Origin: CAZJPD01 sp964547795 | Lineage (GTDB): Bacteria > Pseudomonadota > Alphaproteobacteria > Rickettsiales > Midichloriaceae | DNA length: 40,188 bases | Reading direction: 5' to 3' | Assembly: GCA_964547795.1 (NCBI GenBank) | Contig: CAZJPD010000002.1 | Coordinates: forward strand, 1-40,188 | Part shown: positions 18,431-27,413 of the stretch, in pieces | Layout of the letters: each line of letters opens with the position of its first letter | Position numbering within the stretch: position 1 is the first letter of the stretch | Made by a program: the position numbers and the translations under genes | Notes under the pieces: generated by a model | Databases searched by the model: none | Seen by the model: only the letters and a program-made list of their open reading frames with translations | What the model was told of the DNA's origin: nothing

Positions 18431-18579
18431 CGTCATTGCGAGCACACGAAGTGTGCGTGGCAATCCACCATCCTCTATCTCTGTCATTACGAGCATGCAG
18501 AGCATGCGTGGCAATACATCTTTTAGCATCGATAATGGCTGGATCACCACGATCGCTGTTGCGATCTCGCGATGACGGG
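18431..18579 (+). repeat. Dispersed hairpin repeat with two hairpin modules
   Basis: The copy reads CGTCATTGCGAGC, then the stem-loop GCACACGAAGTGTGC, then GTGGCAATCCA. A second module of the same frame follows with the stem-loop GCATGCAGAGCATGC. It ends GGATCACCACGATCGCTG ... GCGATGACGG. The flank up to about 18610 (TTCACAATAACATGTG) resembles the flank of the copy at 29681-29803. It fills the gap between glyS and folP. Short open frames inside it are repeat-derived and not genes. Confidence 0.85.
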
Positions 18580-18627
18580 TTAAGTAATTTTTCACAATAA
18601 CATGTGTATAAATCTTAGTCTAATCAA

Positions 18628-19395
18628 CTATAATAAACTACTAAAAACCTTGAAAGCTCTTTGATGCATTTCTACGTTATGCACTCTGACATAATCAACA
18701 CTTTTTAACAACATGTAAAGGGATGTAGCTACTGTTTCAATATCCCTCTCTTGAGGGGGATAGTTTGTCATTGATTCAAGGAATGATTTTCTGGAATGTC
18801 CAATGCAAATTTTTACACCAAAATCCTGTAAACGTTTTACATCTTTAAGTACTTCAAGGGATTGTTCAGTGTCAGTTGTAAAGCCAATACCTGGATCAAT
18901 TATAATCTGTTCATTCGAAATGCCATATTTTTTGCATTCATTAATTTTGTTACCAACCCAATCATAAATTTCATCAACCGATTTAACTCTAATAGCCTTA
19001 TCTACAGGCAAACACAAGCTATACATGCAGATATAATTGACATCTGGACTAGCAGATATTAATTCTAAAATTCTTCTATTCCTGCCTCCACTTACATCGT
19101 TAATATACGTTACTCCAAGATCAATAGCATTTTTCATCGTACTATAATGATAACTATCTATACTGATATTCTTTAGACCTATTTTATCTAACAATGGTTT
19201 TAACCTACTCCATTCCTCTGATTCTATGTTGAATTTAGCCCCGTAGGAGGTCGCACTAGCCCCAATATCCACTATATCAGCTCCCTGCTGAAATAACTTT
19301 TGTATTCTTTCTGTTGCACTATCTAAGTTATTGTAGTTACCGCCATCTGAAAATGAATTTGCAGTATAATTTAAAATACCGATTATCTTTGTCAT
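18628..19395 (-). CDS. folP: Dihydropteroate synthase
   Basis: DHPS condenses 4-aminobenzoate with hydroxymethyl-dihydropterin diphosphate to make dihydropteroate for folate, in the cytosol. The 255-residue TIM barrel starts with GILNYTANSFSDGGNY, a variant of the family GxLNxTPDSFSDGG in which Ala replaces the usual Pro-Asp positions in part. ADIVDIGASATSYGA takes the place of the usual DIGGESTRPGA. YINDVSGG, IIIDPGIGF and CIGHSRKSFL are close to consensus. The two altered loops line the pterin/pABA site, so substrate preference could differ. No other folate genes are adjacent. About 200 bp with nothing recognisable separates it from gltS. Confidence 0.9.
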   Translation of the reverse strand: MTKIIGILNYTANSFSDGGNYNNLDSATERIQKLFQQGADIVDIGASATSYGAKFNIESEEWSRLKPLLDKIGLKNISIDSYHYSTMKNAIDLGVTYINDVSGGRNRRILELISASPDVNYICMYSLCLPVDKAIRVKSVDEIYDWVGNKINECKKYGISNEQIIIDPGIGFTTDTEQSLEVLKDVKRLQDFGVKICIGHSRKSFLESMTNYPPQERDIETVATSLYMLLKSVDYVRVHNVEMHQRAFKVFSSLL

Positions 19396-19595
19396 GCAGA
19401 TGCTAGCAAAGAATATCCTTTTTTATAACACTTTTTTGTTATAAGTACAATTATAGCAGATATATACAAAGTCATTTTGAATGAGGCGAAACTTTGATTT
19501 TCTCTATAGATATTTTACCTCTTCTTTATCCCTAATCAATCATTATCTCTCTTTACTATCATACCTCGATCTAACTGTCTCATGCTATATTTAGA

Positions 19596-20789
19596 TTATT
19601 TAATAAAATTTAAGAAAAAACTTACTATTACAGCATTTAATAAATCAGTAAATACAGACCCTAAAAGTGGTAAAAGTAAAAATGCTTTAAATGACATACC
19701 ATATTTTTTTGTTACCATTTCCATATTAGCTAACCCAACGGGGGTAGCACCTAGCCCAGCACCTATAAAACCAGATGTTAAGACTGCTGAATCATAATCT
19801 TTTCCACCCACTTTAAAAAATACCAGCCTTGCAAATGTCACAATGAATATAATTTGAAAAAATAAGATAGAGAGTACTTTTAATACCCCAGTATTAAACA
19901 GAAATTCTATATTAATAGTCATTATAGTCATTGAAATAAAAATCTGAAGGCTAATGTTATTTAATAAACTTACCTTTTTTTTATCAATAAATTTCTTAGT
20001 ATATCTATCGCCAAAAATAATGGCAAGTATACCAATAAACATGATAGGCAAATAATCTGGGCATATAATGCCTTGTGAATTTAGAAATTTATTTAATGAA
20101 GACCCAATTATTATTATAATTAAGATAAACAAAATAGTCTTTAAAAAAAGCGAAGTTGAAGAAACTATTTTGAATAATTCTCCCTCCTTATCTATTATCT
20201 CTTCCACCCCCTCTTTCTTTGCTTCTAAATTATATTCTTGTATTAAGCTTGAAGCAACTCGCCCACCTATCATAGCTCCAGCAATAAGTCCAAGTGTTGC
20301 ACCTATTAACCCTATATCTAATGCATCTGTATATCCTAATTGTTCTAAATGTGTCCCCCAAGAAATAGCAGTACCATGTCCTCCGGCTAAAGTTATAGTG
20401 CCGATAATTAAACCATCTATTAGCCTTGTACCTAAAAGCATAGCAGAAGCAATGCCGACTACATTTTGCAATACCAAAAAGAGAAATAAAAAAATCACCA
20501 GTTTCAATAGCATCTTGCCACCTTCTAATAACTCATTGAGGTTAATCAACATCCCAGTTGTGCAAAAGAAAGCTAGTAGAAAAAAATTACGTAGCTCATT
20601 ATCAAAAACAAAATCCTGACCAGTATACTCTGCAATAGCGTAAAAAAGTATGCAAAGGGGCAACCCACCTGTAACACCTGCTGGAATATGCCAACGATCT
20701 AAAATGTTAATTCTTTTTGTAATATAGCAACCCAAAAAGTATGCTAGGATGCTAAGTACTAAAATATTAATTCCTTTTACTTCAATCAA
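19596..20789 (-). CDS. gltS: Sodium/glutamate symporter
   Basis: GltS imports glutamate with Na+ across the inner membrane. The 397-residue protein has the usual length and about 10-12 hydrophobic segments in two inverted halves. Each half carries a glycine-rich reentrant-loop motif: TLAGGHGTAISWG near residue 130 and SGFIGAGLGATPVGLANM near residue 355. It starts at the ATG ending at 20789, 42 bp after the murE stop in the same orientation, and could be read from the virD4-murE transcript. Glutamate uptake would suit an intracellular bacterium using host amino acids. The Na+ gradient links it to the antiporters at 3.3-6.2 kb. Confidence 0.93.
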   Translation of the reverse strand: MIEVKGINILVLSILAYFLGCYITKRINILDRWHIPAGVTGGLPLCILFYAIAEYTGQDFVFDNELRNFFLLAFFCTTGMLINLNELLEGGKMLLKLVIFLFLFLVLQNVVGIASAMLLGTRLIDGLIIGTITLAGGHGTAISWGTHLEQLGYTDALDIGLIGATLGLIAGAMIGGRVASSLIQEYNLEAKKEGVEEIIDKEGELFKIVSSTSLFLKTILFILIIIIIGSSLNKFLNSQGIICPDYLPIMFIGILAIIFGDRYTKKFIDKKKVSLLNNISLQIFISMTIMTINIEFLFNTGVLKVLSILFFQIIFIVTFARLVFFKVGGKDYDSAVLTSGFIGAGLGATPVGLANMEMVTKKYGMSFKAFLLLPLLGSVFTDLLNAVIVSFFLNFIK

Positions 20790-20831
20790 TTATTTTCCTC
20801 TATATTCATTACTCACACAGAAACCAGTATA

Positions 20832-22283
20832 TCATGTAATTACTCCCTTGTCTTGGCTTAAGTTATTTTTAGTATTTGATATTAGTTTTTGTACTTCATC
20901 AAAATCACTAAAATATATTTTATTATTTGCTATAAGTTGATAGTTTTCATGCCCTTTCCCTGCAATCACCAATATATCATCTGCTTTTAAACTTTTCATC
21001 GCATGTTCAATGGCTTTACCTCTGCCCTCAATCTCTGCTCCATTTGGACATGCTTTCATAATTTGCCTTCTGATTATTGCAGAATCTTCTCCACGTGGGT
21101 TATCATCTGTTACAATAATATAATCAGCATATTTGTTTGCAATATCTCCCATCATATACCTTTTTTCAATATCTCTTTCTCCACCGCAACCAAATAAGAC
21201 GTGTAATTTTCCTTCACATATTTCTCGTAAGGTTAGTAACACGGTTTTTAATGAATCAGGTGTATGGGCATAATCTATGTAAACATCTGCACTGTTATAT
21301 TTTGCTACTAGTTCTAAACGACCCTTAACAGCTGTTATTTTATCCAGTATTTCTATAATTTTGTGGACTGGCAATCCACAAGCTATTGTAAGTCCAATTG
21401 AACATAATAAATTATATAACTGAAATTCTCCCCTTAAAGGAGATTGCAGTACATATTCTTTGTCAAAAATTTTCACTTTCCAGTGATTAAAAGATGCTGA
21501 TTCAATTTGTAAATCCTTTGCTTTTTTCCCATATTCAATAACCTGGATAAAACGCTCTTGACACACTTGCTTGATAGCCTCAAATTCTTTAATATCAGCA
21601 TTTAGCACAGCATAACTACCTACTTCTAAAATTTCACTAAACAACCGCAATTTAGCTTGAAAATATTTTTGCAATGTTAAATGATAATCTAAATGATCTT
21701 GAGAGAGGTTTGTAAAACCTGCAGCCTTAAAATTTACATTATCCAATCGATTCTGGTATATTCCATGACTTGAAGCTTCTATCGCTACATGTGTGTATGA
21801 ATTATCACTCAATTCTTTCAAAATCTTATGTAACTCAATTGGTGTTGGAGATGTGAATTTAAGGCTATTTTTAGGTTTATAACTCTTTCCTGATGTCATA
21901 ATTCCTAATGTTCCTATTGAAGCACTTTTATAGCCTACTAAATCACAAATTTGTTGAAAGAAATTTACTACAGAGGTCTTCCCGTTAGTTCCTGTAATTG
22001 CAACTATGTTATTTGGTTGCTTTTGATAAAATAATGATGAGATTTTACTTAAGTAAGCCCTGGGATTATCTACTTCAATATATCTTATCCCTTTATATCG
22101 GGTAGCTACTTTTGATTTTCTATCTAACACAATAAACTTAGCTCCTTGTTTTACAGCATGCTCAATATAATTTTCCCCATTTTGTTTTGTCCCAGGAATA
22201 GCAAAAAAAAGATATCCTTCTGCAACTTCCCTCGAATCATCCGCTATCCCGCTTATACTATCTAAAAGTTCGTGTATTTTCAT
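20832..22283 (-). CDS. murE: UDP-MurNAc-L-Ala-D-Glu:meso-diaminopimelate ligase
   Basis: MurE adds the third residue of the peptidoglycan stem peptide in the cytosol using ATP. The 483-residue protein has the Mur ligase P-loop GTNGKT at residues 98-103, the middle-domain segments FTNLSQDHLDYH and SSHGIYQNRL, and the C-terminal VIAGKGHENYQ. The motif DNPR near residue 395 indicates meso-diaminopimelate rather than lysine. Its ATG shares one base with the TAA of virD4 (TAATG arrangement), so translation is probably coupled. murE is usually next to murF and mraY in the dcw cluster; here it is separated from them. Confidence 0.97.
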   Translation of the reverse strand: MKIHELLDSISGIADDSREVAEGYLFFAIPGTKQNGENYIEHAVKQGAKFIVLDRKSKVATRYKGIRYIEVDNPRAYLSKISSLFYQKQPNNIVAITGTNGKTSVVNFFQQICDLVGYKSASIGTLGIMTSGKSYKPKNSLKFTSPTPIELHKILKELSDNSYTHVAIEASSHGIYQNRLDNVNFKAAGFTNLSQDHLDYHLTLQKYFQAKLRLFSEILEVGSYAVLNADIKEFEAIKQVCQERFIQVIEYGKKAKDLQIESASFNHWKVKIFDKEYVLQSPLRGEFQLYNLLCSIGLTIACGLPVHKIIEILDKITAVKGRLELVAKYNSADVYIDYAHTPDSLKTVLLTLREICEGKLHVLFGCGGERDIEKRYMMGDIANKYADYIIVTDDNPRGEDSAIIRRQIMKACPNGAEIEGRGKAIEHAMKSLKADDILVIAGKGHENYQLIANNKIYFSDFDEVQKLISNTKNNLSQDKGVIT

Positions 22284-24142
22284 TAAGATTCACTGGTTTT
22301 ATCTTCTGCTTCTACCTCAATAGCAGGAGCATCAAAAGCTGAATCAGCTTCATGGTGTTCTTCCTCATGTCCTTGAGTTTTTTGATAATCTGTATGTTTT
22401 CCAAGACTTGCTCTTAATTTATCTATATCAAAAGGTTCTTGTCTAGGAATTGGAATTGGGGATAGTAACCTTTTTTTGAAGAATGGGTCTAAGTAGTATT
22501 TTATTTTCCGAGATTTAATTGGAGGACTAGATTCAATTAACAATATCTGCTCATCCCTAAGCAGATTTATTACCTCTTGAGGAAGCAGCAAAGCTCTTTG
22601 AGTTTGTGAAACACTAAGAGACCTAGACGCTGGATTGAAATCCATAAACTTCGGTTTATTTTGGGAAGTTTGCTCTACGGTCTTATTGCCACATAATTGA
22701 GAAATCAGTTGTGCTGTTTCATAATTATTAGCTGCAAAAGTAATCCTATATGCAGCATTTGACAAAAATGAGTTCATTCCAGCATCTTCATAAATTCCTT
22801 TAAGTTGTTGAGTATCTTGTATAATCAAAAACAATCTAACATGGTATCCACGGAAATAAGCGATGCCTGTCATAAATTGCTCCATTTTTCCAAGTGTTGG
22901 GAACTCATCCATCATGAACATTACACCATACGGCTCATCATCGCCAGGAAGCTTTCTTGACAAAAATTCTGTTGCTTGCTGATAAAATACCTGCATCAAA
23001 GGTTGAAGCCTTTTTAAGTTATCCGGCGTTAATCCCACATAGATTGTTGTACGTTTTTTCTTAAATTCCAAAACATTGAAATCGCTGGAAGCAGTTGCAG
23101 TATCAATTAATGGATTAGACCAAAGTTCTAGGTTTGAATTTGCAGTAGAAATTACACCAGACCTTTCTTTATCAGCTTTTTGTAGAAATGCGGCAATATT
23201 CATATATGCAACTGGGTGTATGTCGTTTCCCATAGTATCAAGTACAACAGCTAAGTTATATACTACATCATCACTTCTTAATGTTCTTACAACCTCACCA
23301 AAAGATTTGACCTTGCTTTTATCAGCTAACAAATACAAAACTATTCCTACAAAGAGTGAACGAGCTTCATTTTCCCAAAACTCTTTTTTAGGCATAATAA
23401 GGTTTGCTATTTTTGGGACATCATCCACCATCTGACCAGGTTTTTCACTAACCCAATCTATCGGATTATAACAATGGGTGTTGCCATCTGGGTCAGCAGG
23501 ACTCCATACATATACGTCTTGTCCCATTTTTTTTCTCCAACCAGAAGTTAATTCATAATTTTCTAATTTAATATCGTGAACCACTACTAAATCTTCCCAA
23601 TAAAGCAAATTTGGTACTACAAACCCAACACCTTTACCAGAACCGGTAGGGGCAAAAAGCAGGGCATGCTCATATCCGCTTGCTGTAAAATACCCTTTTT
23701 TATCTCGTCCAAGTAACATACCCTTTTTTACCCTCAGATTAGCTCCTTCTATGTCTTCTTCTGTTGCCCATCTAGCGTCGCCATGAATGGATTCTTTCTT
23801 TTTGTATGGTCTTAATTCATATATATTTGACCTATAATGCCATACAATAAATCCCAGCATCACCATTGGAGCTAGTATTGCCACAACAACCCTAGCCATA
23901 AAATAATTATCATATATAAAGTTTATACTGGTATAATTAGCGATCCAAAACTCCATTAGTATTATTAAAGTGTCGAATGGTCGTAGAGACAAGGCAAAAC
24001 CTAAGGTTAAACGATGATACTCTGTGAAAGTTAAAATCAATCCTGATATATAAATGCTTAATACAAGTAAAACTAAACCTAATACTACTGCTAAAACAAA
24101 ATTTCTAAAAGCATTGATAAAATCACTCATACTGAATATCAA
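22283..24142 (-). CDS. virD4: Type IV secretion system coupling protein VirD4
   Basis: VirD4 is the hexameric inner-membrane ATPase that brings effector substrates to the type IV secretion channel. The 619-residue protein has membrane segments at about residues 17-40 and 85-102, and possibly a weaker one between. The Walker A motif APTGSGKG is at 164-171 and the Walker B type FMMDEFPTLGKM near 410. The C-terminal 60 residues are acidic and rich in Glu, Asp and Ala, probably an unstructured tail that could take part in substrate docking. No virB genes are adjacent in the window. It lies directly upstream of murE with one-base overlap. Confidence 0.95.
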   Translation of the reverse strand: MIFSMSDFINAFRNFVLAVVLGLVLLVLSIYISGLILTFTEYHRLTLGFALSLRPFDTLIILMEFWIANYTSINFIYDNYFMARVVVAILAPMVMLGFIVWHYRSNIYELRPYKKKESIHGDARWATEEDIEGANLRVKKGMLLGRDKKGYFTASGYEHALLFAPTGSGKGVGFVVPNLLYWEDLVVVHDIKLENYELTSGWRKKMGQDVYVWSPADPDGNTHCYNPIDWVSEKPGQMVDDVPKIANLIMPKKEFWENEARSLFVGIVLYLLADKSKVKSFGEVVRTLRSDDVVYNLAVVLDTMGNDIHPVAYMNIAAFLQKADKERSGVISTANSNLELWSNPLIDTATASSDFNVLEFKKKRTTIYVGLTPDNLKRLQPLMQVFYQQATEFLSRKLPGDDEPYGVMFMMDEFPTLGKMEQFMTGIAYFRGYHVRLFLIIQDTQQLKGIYEDAGMNSFLSNAAYRITFAANNYETAQLISQLCGNKTVEQTSQNKPKFMDFNPASRSLSVSQTQRALLLPQEVINLLRDEQILLIESSPPIKSRKIKYYLDPFFKKRLLSPIPIPRQEPFDIDKLRASLGKHTDYQKTQGHEEEHHEADSAFDAPAIEVEAEDKTSES

Positions 24143-24256
24143 CTTTTCTATTGGTCAAGTCCTAGTAAAAAGTATACAATAGATTTATTGCAATACCAAG
24201 CTCTTAGAAGATTAAAACCTCTTTTCAAATACAATAGGGCTAAGTCAATATTATAG

Positions 24257-24495
24257 CATATACCACTAAGATATAGGTATTTTAACTTTTTTATTCCATC
24301 ATCACGAGATCGCAACTTCTTACTCTCGTCATCACGAAGGAGCGATAGCGACTGTGGTGATCCAGAGATTGCCACACTCACTTTGTGAGTTCGCAATGAC
24401 AGGGCAGGAGGGTGGATTGCCACGCCTGTTGTACAGGCTCGCAATGACGAAAATATATTAATAACATATCCCAAACCTTTATGTGATAAGCTATA
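24257..24495 (-). repeat. Dispersed hairpin repeat, long copy next to tRNA-Met
   Basis: The segment starts CATATACCACTAAGATATAG and ends GTGATAAGCTATA. It is nearly identical over about 239 bp to 36901-37136, including both AT-rich ends, so these two are the best delimited copies. It contains the modules CCTGTTGTACAGG and ACTCACTTTGTGAGT inside the TTGCGAG / GGCAATCC frame. It occupies the virD4-tRNA gap. A 108-codon open frame across it (24148-24474, minus) is made of the repeat and is not called as a gene. Confidence 0.88.
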
Positions 24496-24500
24496 ATAAC

Positions 24501-24577
24501 TGGTGGGACTTGCAGGACTTGAACCTGCGACCCCACCGTTATGAGCGGCGTGCTCTAACCAACTGAGCTAAAGTCCC
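24501..24577 (-). tRNA. tRNA-Met (CAT anticodon)
   Basis: On the minus strand the 77-base gene folds as a full cloverleaf. The acceptor stem is GGGACTT with AAGTCCC, the D arm is GCTCAGTTGGTTAGAGC, the anticodon stem is CGCCG/CGGTG around the loop CTCATAA, and the T arm contains GGTTCAAGTCC. The CCA end is encoded (24501-24503). The anticodon is CAT. The variable-loop side GGGGTC and D arm resemble elongator tRNA-Met, but a CAT anticodon can also belong to tRNA-Ile2 after lysidine modification, which I cannot exclude. Confidence 0.93.
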
Positions 24578-24675
24578 AATGCCCACTAATGTATAGCAAT
24601 AACATGTTATGATGTCTACAATAAAAGCCCATATAGTTATAGTACAAAATAACTTGTATCTATCTTTGATCAACC

Positions 24676-25062
24676 CTAAATTTTTAGATATTTTTCAACT
24701 AAAAGTAATATAAATTGATAAAGTTGCTTTTCTGGTTCGAAAGTAGAAAAATCCATTTTTTTAGTTATATCACTTTTACTCAAATTTTTTATTTCTGAGA
24801 TAGCAACTGCAAATTCTGTTGTAACTTCACACATATTTTGATCCTGATTGAACGTTGCAAAAGCCTGCGATATTACAAAACTTGGTGTTAAGCTACCTTT
24901 TACATCAACTGATATAATCCCCATTCTTAATCTGCTGATAAAATTTTCATGATTATAAAGTAACTGAAAATCACCTGATTTACCCGGCAGTAGTATTTCA
25001 TTAAAATGGCTATCAATAACTGTTCTTTCTGGCGTGATAATTTTTAATTTTATTTCATTCAT
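24676..25062 (-). CDS. atpC: F1 ATP synthase epsilon subunit
   Basis: Epsilon is part of the central stalk with gamma and inhibits ATP hydrolysis. The 128-residue protein starts with the typical beta-sandwich sequence (KLKIITPERTVIDSHFNEIL, LPGKSGDFQLLYNHENF). It contains the conserved EVTTEFAVAISEIKNLSK region. The C-terminal helical part is short and diverged, as is common in reduced alphaproteobacterial genomes. It follows atpD by 14 bp and is the last gene of the atpHAGDC cluster. A gap of about 100 bp with no gene separates it from tRNA-Met. Confidence 0.94.
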   Translation of the reverse strand: MNEIKLKIITPERTVIDSHFNEILLPGKSGDFQLLYNHENFISRLRMGIISVDVKGSLTPSFVISQAFATFNQDQNMCEVTTEFAVAISEIKNLSKSDITKKMDFSTFEPEKQLYQFILLLVEKYLKI

Positions 25063-25076
25063 CTTTGTGCATCATT

Positions 25077-26483
25077 TTATGCCAATTCCTTTCCTTTTTC
25101 CAGAGCTTCTTCTATGCTACCAACCATATAAAATGCAGCTTCAGGTAGATCATCATATTTGCCATCAATCAAGGCTTTAAAACTGCGTATTGTATCTTCT
25201 ATTGCTACGAATTTTCCAGAAGAATCCGTAAATACCTCTGCCACATGGAAAGGCTGTGATAAAAATCTTTGAATTTTCCTTGCCCTTAACACTATCAATT
25301 TATCTTCTTCAGAAAGTTCATCCATTCCAAGAATTGCTATGATATCTTGCAAAGACTTATAGGTTTGCAATATTTTCTGAACCTCCCTTGCAACCCTATA
25401 ATGTTCTTCACCTATTATATTTTGCGACAAAGCTTGTGAAGCACTATCAAGAGGGTCAATCGCAGGATATATTCCCTGTCCTGCAATCTGACGGCTTAGA
25501 ACTGTTGTCGCATCTAAATGTGCAAATGATGTAGCAGGAGCAGGGTCAGTCAGGTCATCTGCAGGAACATAAATTGCCTGCACCGAAGTTATTGAACCAG
25601 TTTTTGTAGATGTTATTCTTTCTTGAAAAGCTGCCATTTCTGTAGCCAGTGTAGGTTGATACCCCACAGCAGATGGCATCCTACCAAGTAAGGCGGATAC
25701 TTCTGCCCCAGCTTGTGTAAACCTAAATATATTGTCTACAAAAAATAACACATCCTGCTGTTTCTTGTCTCTAAAATATTCTGCGATTGAAAGACCGGTC
25801 AATGCTACTCTTGCCCTAGCTCCGGGAGGTTCGTTCATTTGTCCATAAACCAGGCTTACCTTAGAATTACTTGGATTCTTTTCATCTATAACATTGGAAC
25901 TTATCATTTCATTATATAAGTCATTTCCTTCTCTCGTTCTTTCTCCAACACCTGCAAACACAGAATAACCTCCATGTGCTTTTGCAATATTGTTAATCAA
26001 CTCCATGATTAGTACAGTTTTTCCTACTCCTGCACCGCCAAACAACCCAATTTTCCCTCCTTTGATATAAGGAGCTAAAAGGTCTATAACCTTTATACCT
26101 GTTACCAAGATTTCTGTATCTGTAGATAGCAAGCTAAGTGGCGGGGAATTACAATGTATTGAAGTGTAATTTTCACTAACAATATCACCTTTCCCATCTA
26201 TTGGGTTACCTACAACGTCTATTATTCTTCCTAAGGTTTCTTCACCAACGGGTACGGTTATAGGTTTTTTTGTGTCTATAATGGTATCTCCCCTTTTTAA
26301 ACCATCGGTCAAATCCATTGCTATCGTCCTAATTACTCCTTCCCCAATATGTTGAACCACTTCAAAAATTATTTCCCTTTCATCATCTTTGTATTTTAAA
26401 GCATTTAATATTGGTGGTACTTCTCCCTCAAATTTAATATCTACTATTGCCCCAAAGATTTGTGTTATTGTACCATTATTCAT
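25077..26483 (-). CDS. atpD: F1 ATP synthase beta subunit
   Basis: Beta carries the catalytic nucleotide sites of the F1 sector. The 468-residue protein has the P-loop GGAGVGKT at residues 149-156, GERTREGNDLYNEM, and DVLFFVDNIFRFTQAGAEVS. The DELSEEDKL segment of the C-terminal lever region is also present. Length and motifs are those of a functional beta subunit. Its start is 26 bp from the stop of atpG. It belongs to the five-gene leftward F1 operon; the F0 genes are not in the window, as expected for alphaproteobacteria. Confidence 0.98.
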   Translation of the reverse strand: MNNGTITQIFGAIVDIKFEGEVPPILNALKYKDDEREIIFEVVQHIGEGVIRTIAMDLTDGLKRGDTIIDTKKPITVPVGEETLGRIIDVVGNPIDGKGDIVSENYTSIHCNSPPLSLLSTDTEILVTGIKVIDLLAPYIKGGKIGLFGGAGVGKTVLIMELINNIAKAHGGYSVFAGVGERTREGNDLYNEMISSNVIDEKNPSNSKVSLVYGQMNEPPGARARVALTGLSIAEYFRDKKQQDVLFFVDNIFRFTQAGAEVSALLGRMPSAVGYQPTLATEMAAFQERITSTKTGSITSVQAIYVPADDLTDPAPATSFAHLDATTVLSRQIAGQGIYPAIDPLDSASQALSQNIIGEEHYRVAREVQKILQTYKSLQDIIAILGMDELSEEDKLIVLRARKIQRFLSQPFHVAEVFTDSSGKFVAIEDTIRSFKALIDGKYDDLPEAAFYMVGSIEEALEKGKELA

Positions 26484-26509
26484 ATATCTGCTTTCTCCAA
26501 ATAAATTAG

Positions 26510-27409
26510 TTAATTAATTGCCTCTGCCCCTGAAATTATTTCAATCAATTCTTTTGTAATAAGTGCCTGTCGGCTTCTGTTATAAAGTAAACTCAACTCC
26601 TTTAACATCTCTTCAGAATTTTGTGTAGCATTATCCATTGCTATCATCCTTGTGAAATATTCACAAGCTATGCTATTTGCATATACATTAAAAATAGTAG
26701 CATTGATAAAATTTAATATCACTTGTTCTAAGATTACAGATAAATTGTTATCAAAATTAAAAACTGCCTTGCTTTGGAATTGATTTTTTATACTTACTAT
26801 ATAACCCATATCTAAAGGCAATAACTGCATATTGATAAGTTTTTGACTCATAATAGAATTAAATTTTGTATACAAAATTCTGCACTTATTAAAATTTTTA
26901 TCTCTAAATAAATTTTGCACTTTTTGACTAAATGATATAGCATGAGGATATGGTATGCTTCTGTTGTATTGATTTGCAAATGGAATACTAAACTCAATGT
27001 TTTTCTTATGATGAGTATTCATATATTGGGAGATTTTATCACCAACACAAATAACTTTGACTTCCTTATTTTTATTATGAGAAGCACTTATCTCGGATGC
27101 AATTGCAGATATGATCTTTGAATTAAATGACCCACATAACCCTCTATCTGAGCCAAAAGCTATAATCAAAACATCTTGCTGATTAGCATCCTGTAAATAA
27201 AGAGCATCACTTTCCTTGAAAATTGATTCATCTGTATTGTAAATATTTAGCAAAAGATTATCAAATGTTTGCAAATACTCTCCAGCCTTTATTACATTGC
27301 TTTGTGCTTGTTTCAAGCGTGAAGCAGACACTATTTTCATTGCTTGAGTAATCTTTTTTGTGGATTTAATCCCGCTTATTCTACTTTTTATACTTTTGAG
27401 TGATTGCAT
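26510..27409 (-). CDS. atpG: F1 ATP synthase gamma subunit
   Basis: Gamma is the rotating shaft of F1. The protein shows the N-terminal coiled-coil signature IKSRISGIKSTKKITQAMK followed by VSASRLKQAQ. The core segment GSDRGLCGSFN and the C-terminal signature ATQNSEEMLKELSLLYNRSRQ are also present. I choose the ATG at 27407-27409 (299 residues, MQSLKSIKSR), which starts 4 bp after the atpA stop. A TTG at 27421 would overlap atpA by 8 bp and add only MFKI. It lies between atpA and atpD in standard order. Confidence 0.96.
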   Translation of the reverse strand: MQSLKSIKSRISGIKSTKKITQAMKIVSASRLKQAQSNVIKAGEYLQTFDNLLLNIYNTDESIFKESDALYLQDANQQDVLIIAFGSDRGLCGSFNSKIISAIASEISASHNKNKEVKVICVGDKISQYMNTHHKKNIEFSIPFANQYNRSIPYPHAISFSQKVQNLFRDKNFNKCRILYTKFNSIMSQKLINMQLLPLDMGYIVSIKNQFQSKAVFNFDNNLSVILEQVILNFINATIFNVYANSIACEYFTRMIAMDNATQNSEEMLKELSLLYNRSRQALITKELIEIISGAEAIN

Positions 27410-27413
27410 GATC

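Noticed and set aside
18431..18579. CRISPR array
   Set aside because: The two modules are hairpin repeats with variable stems, not identical direct repeats with unique spacers; no cas genes are nearby.
18413..18595. 60-codon open frame on the minus strand
   Set aside because: Made of the repeat copy at 18431-18579.
24148..24474. 108-codon open frame on the minus strand
   Set aside because: It lies almost wholly in the dispersed hairpin repeat, and related peptides appear wherever the repeat is translated; there is no separate support for a gene.
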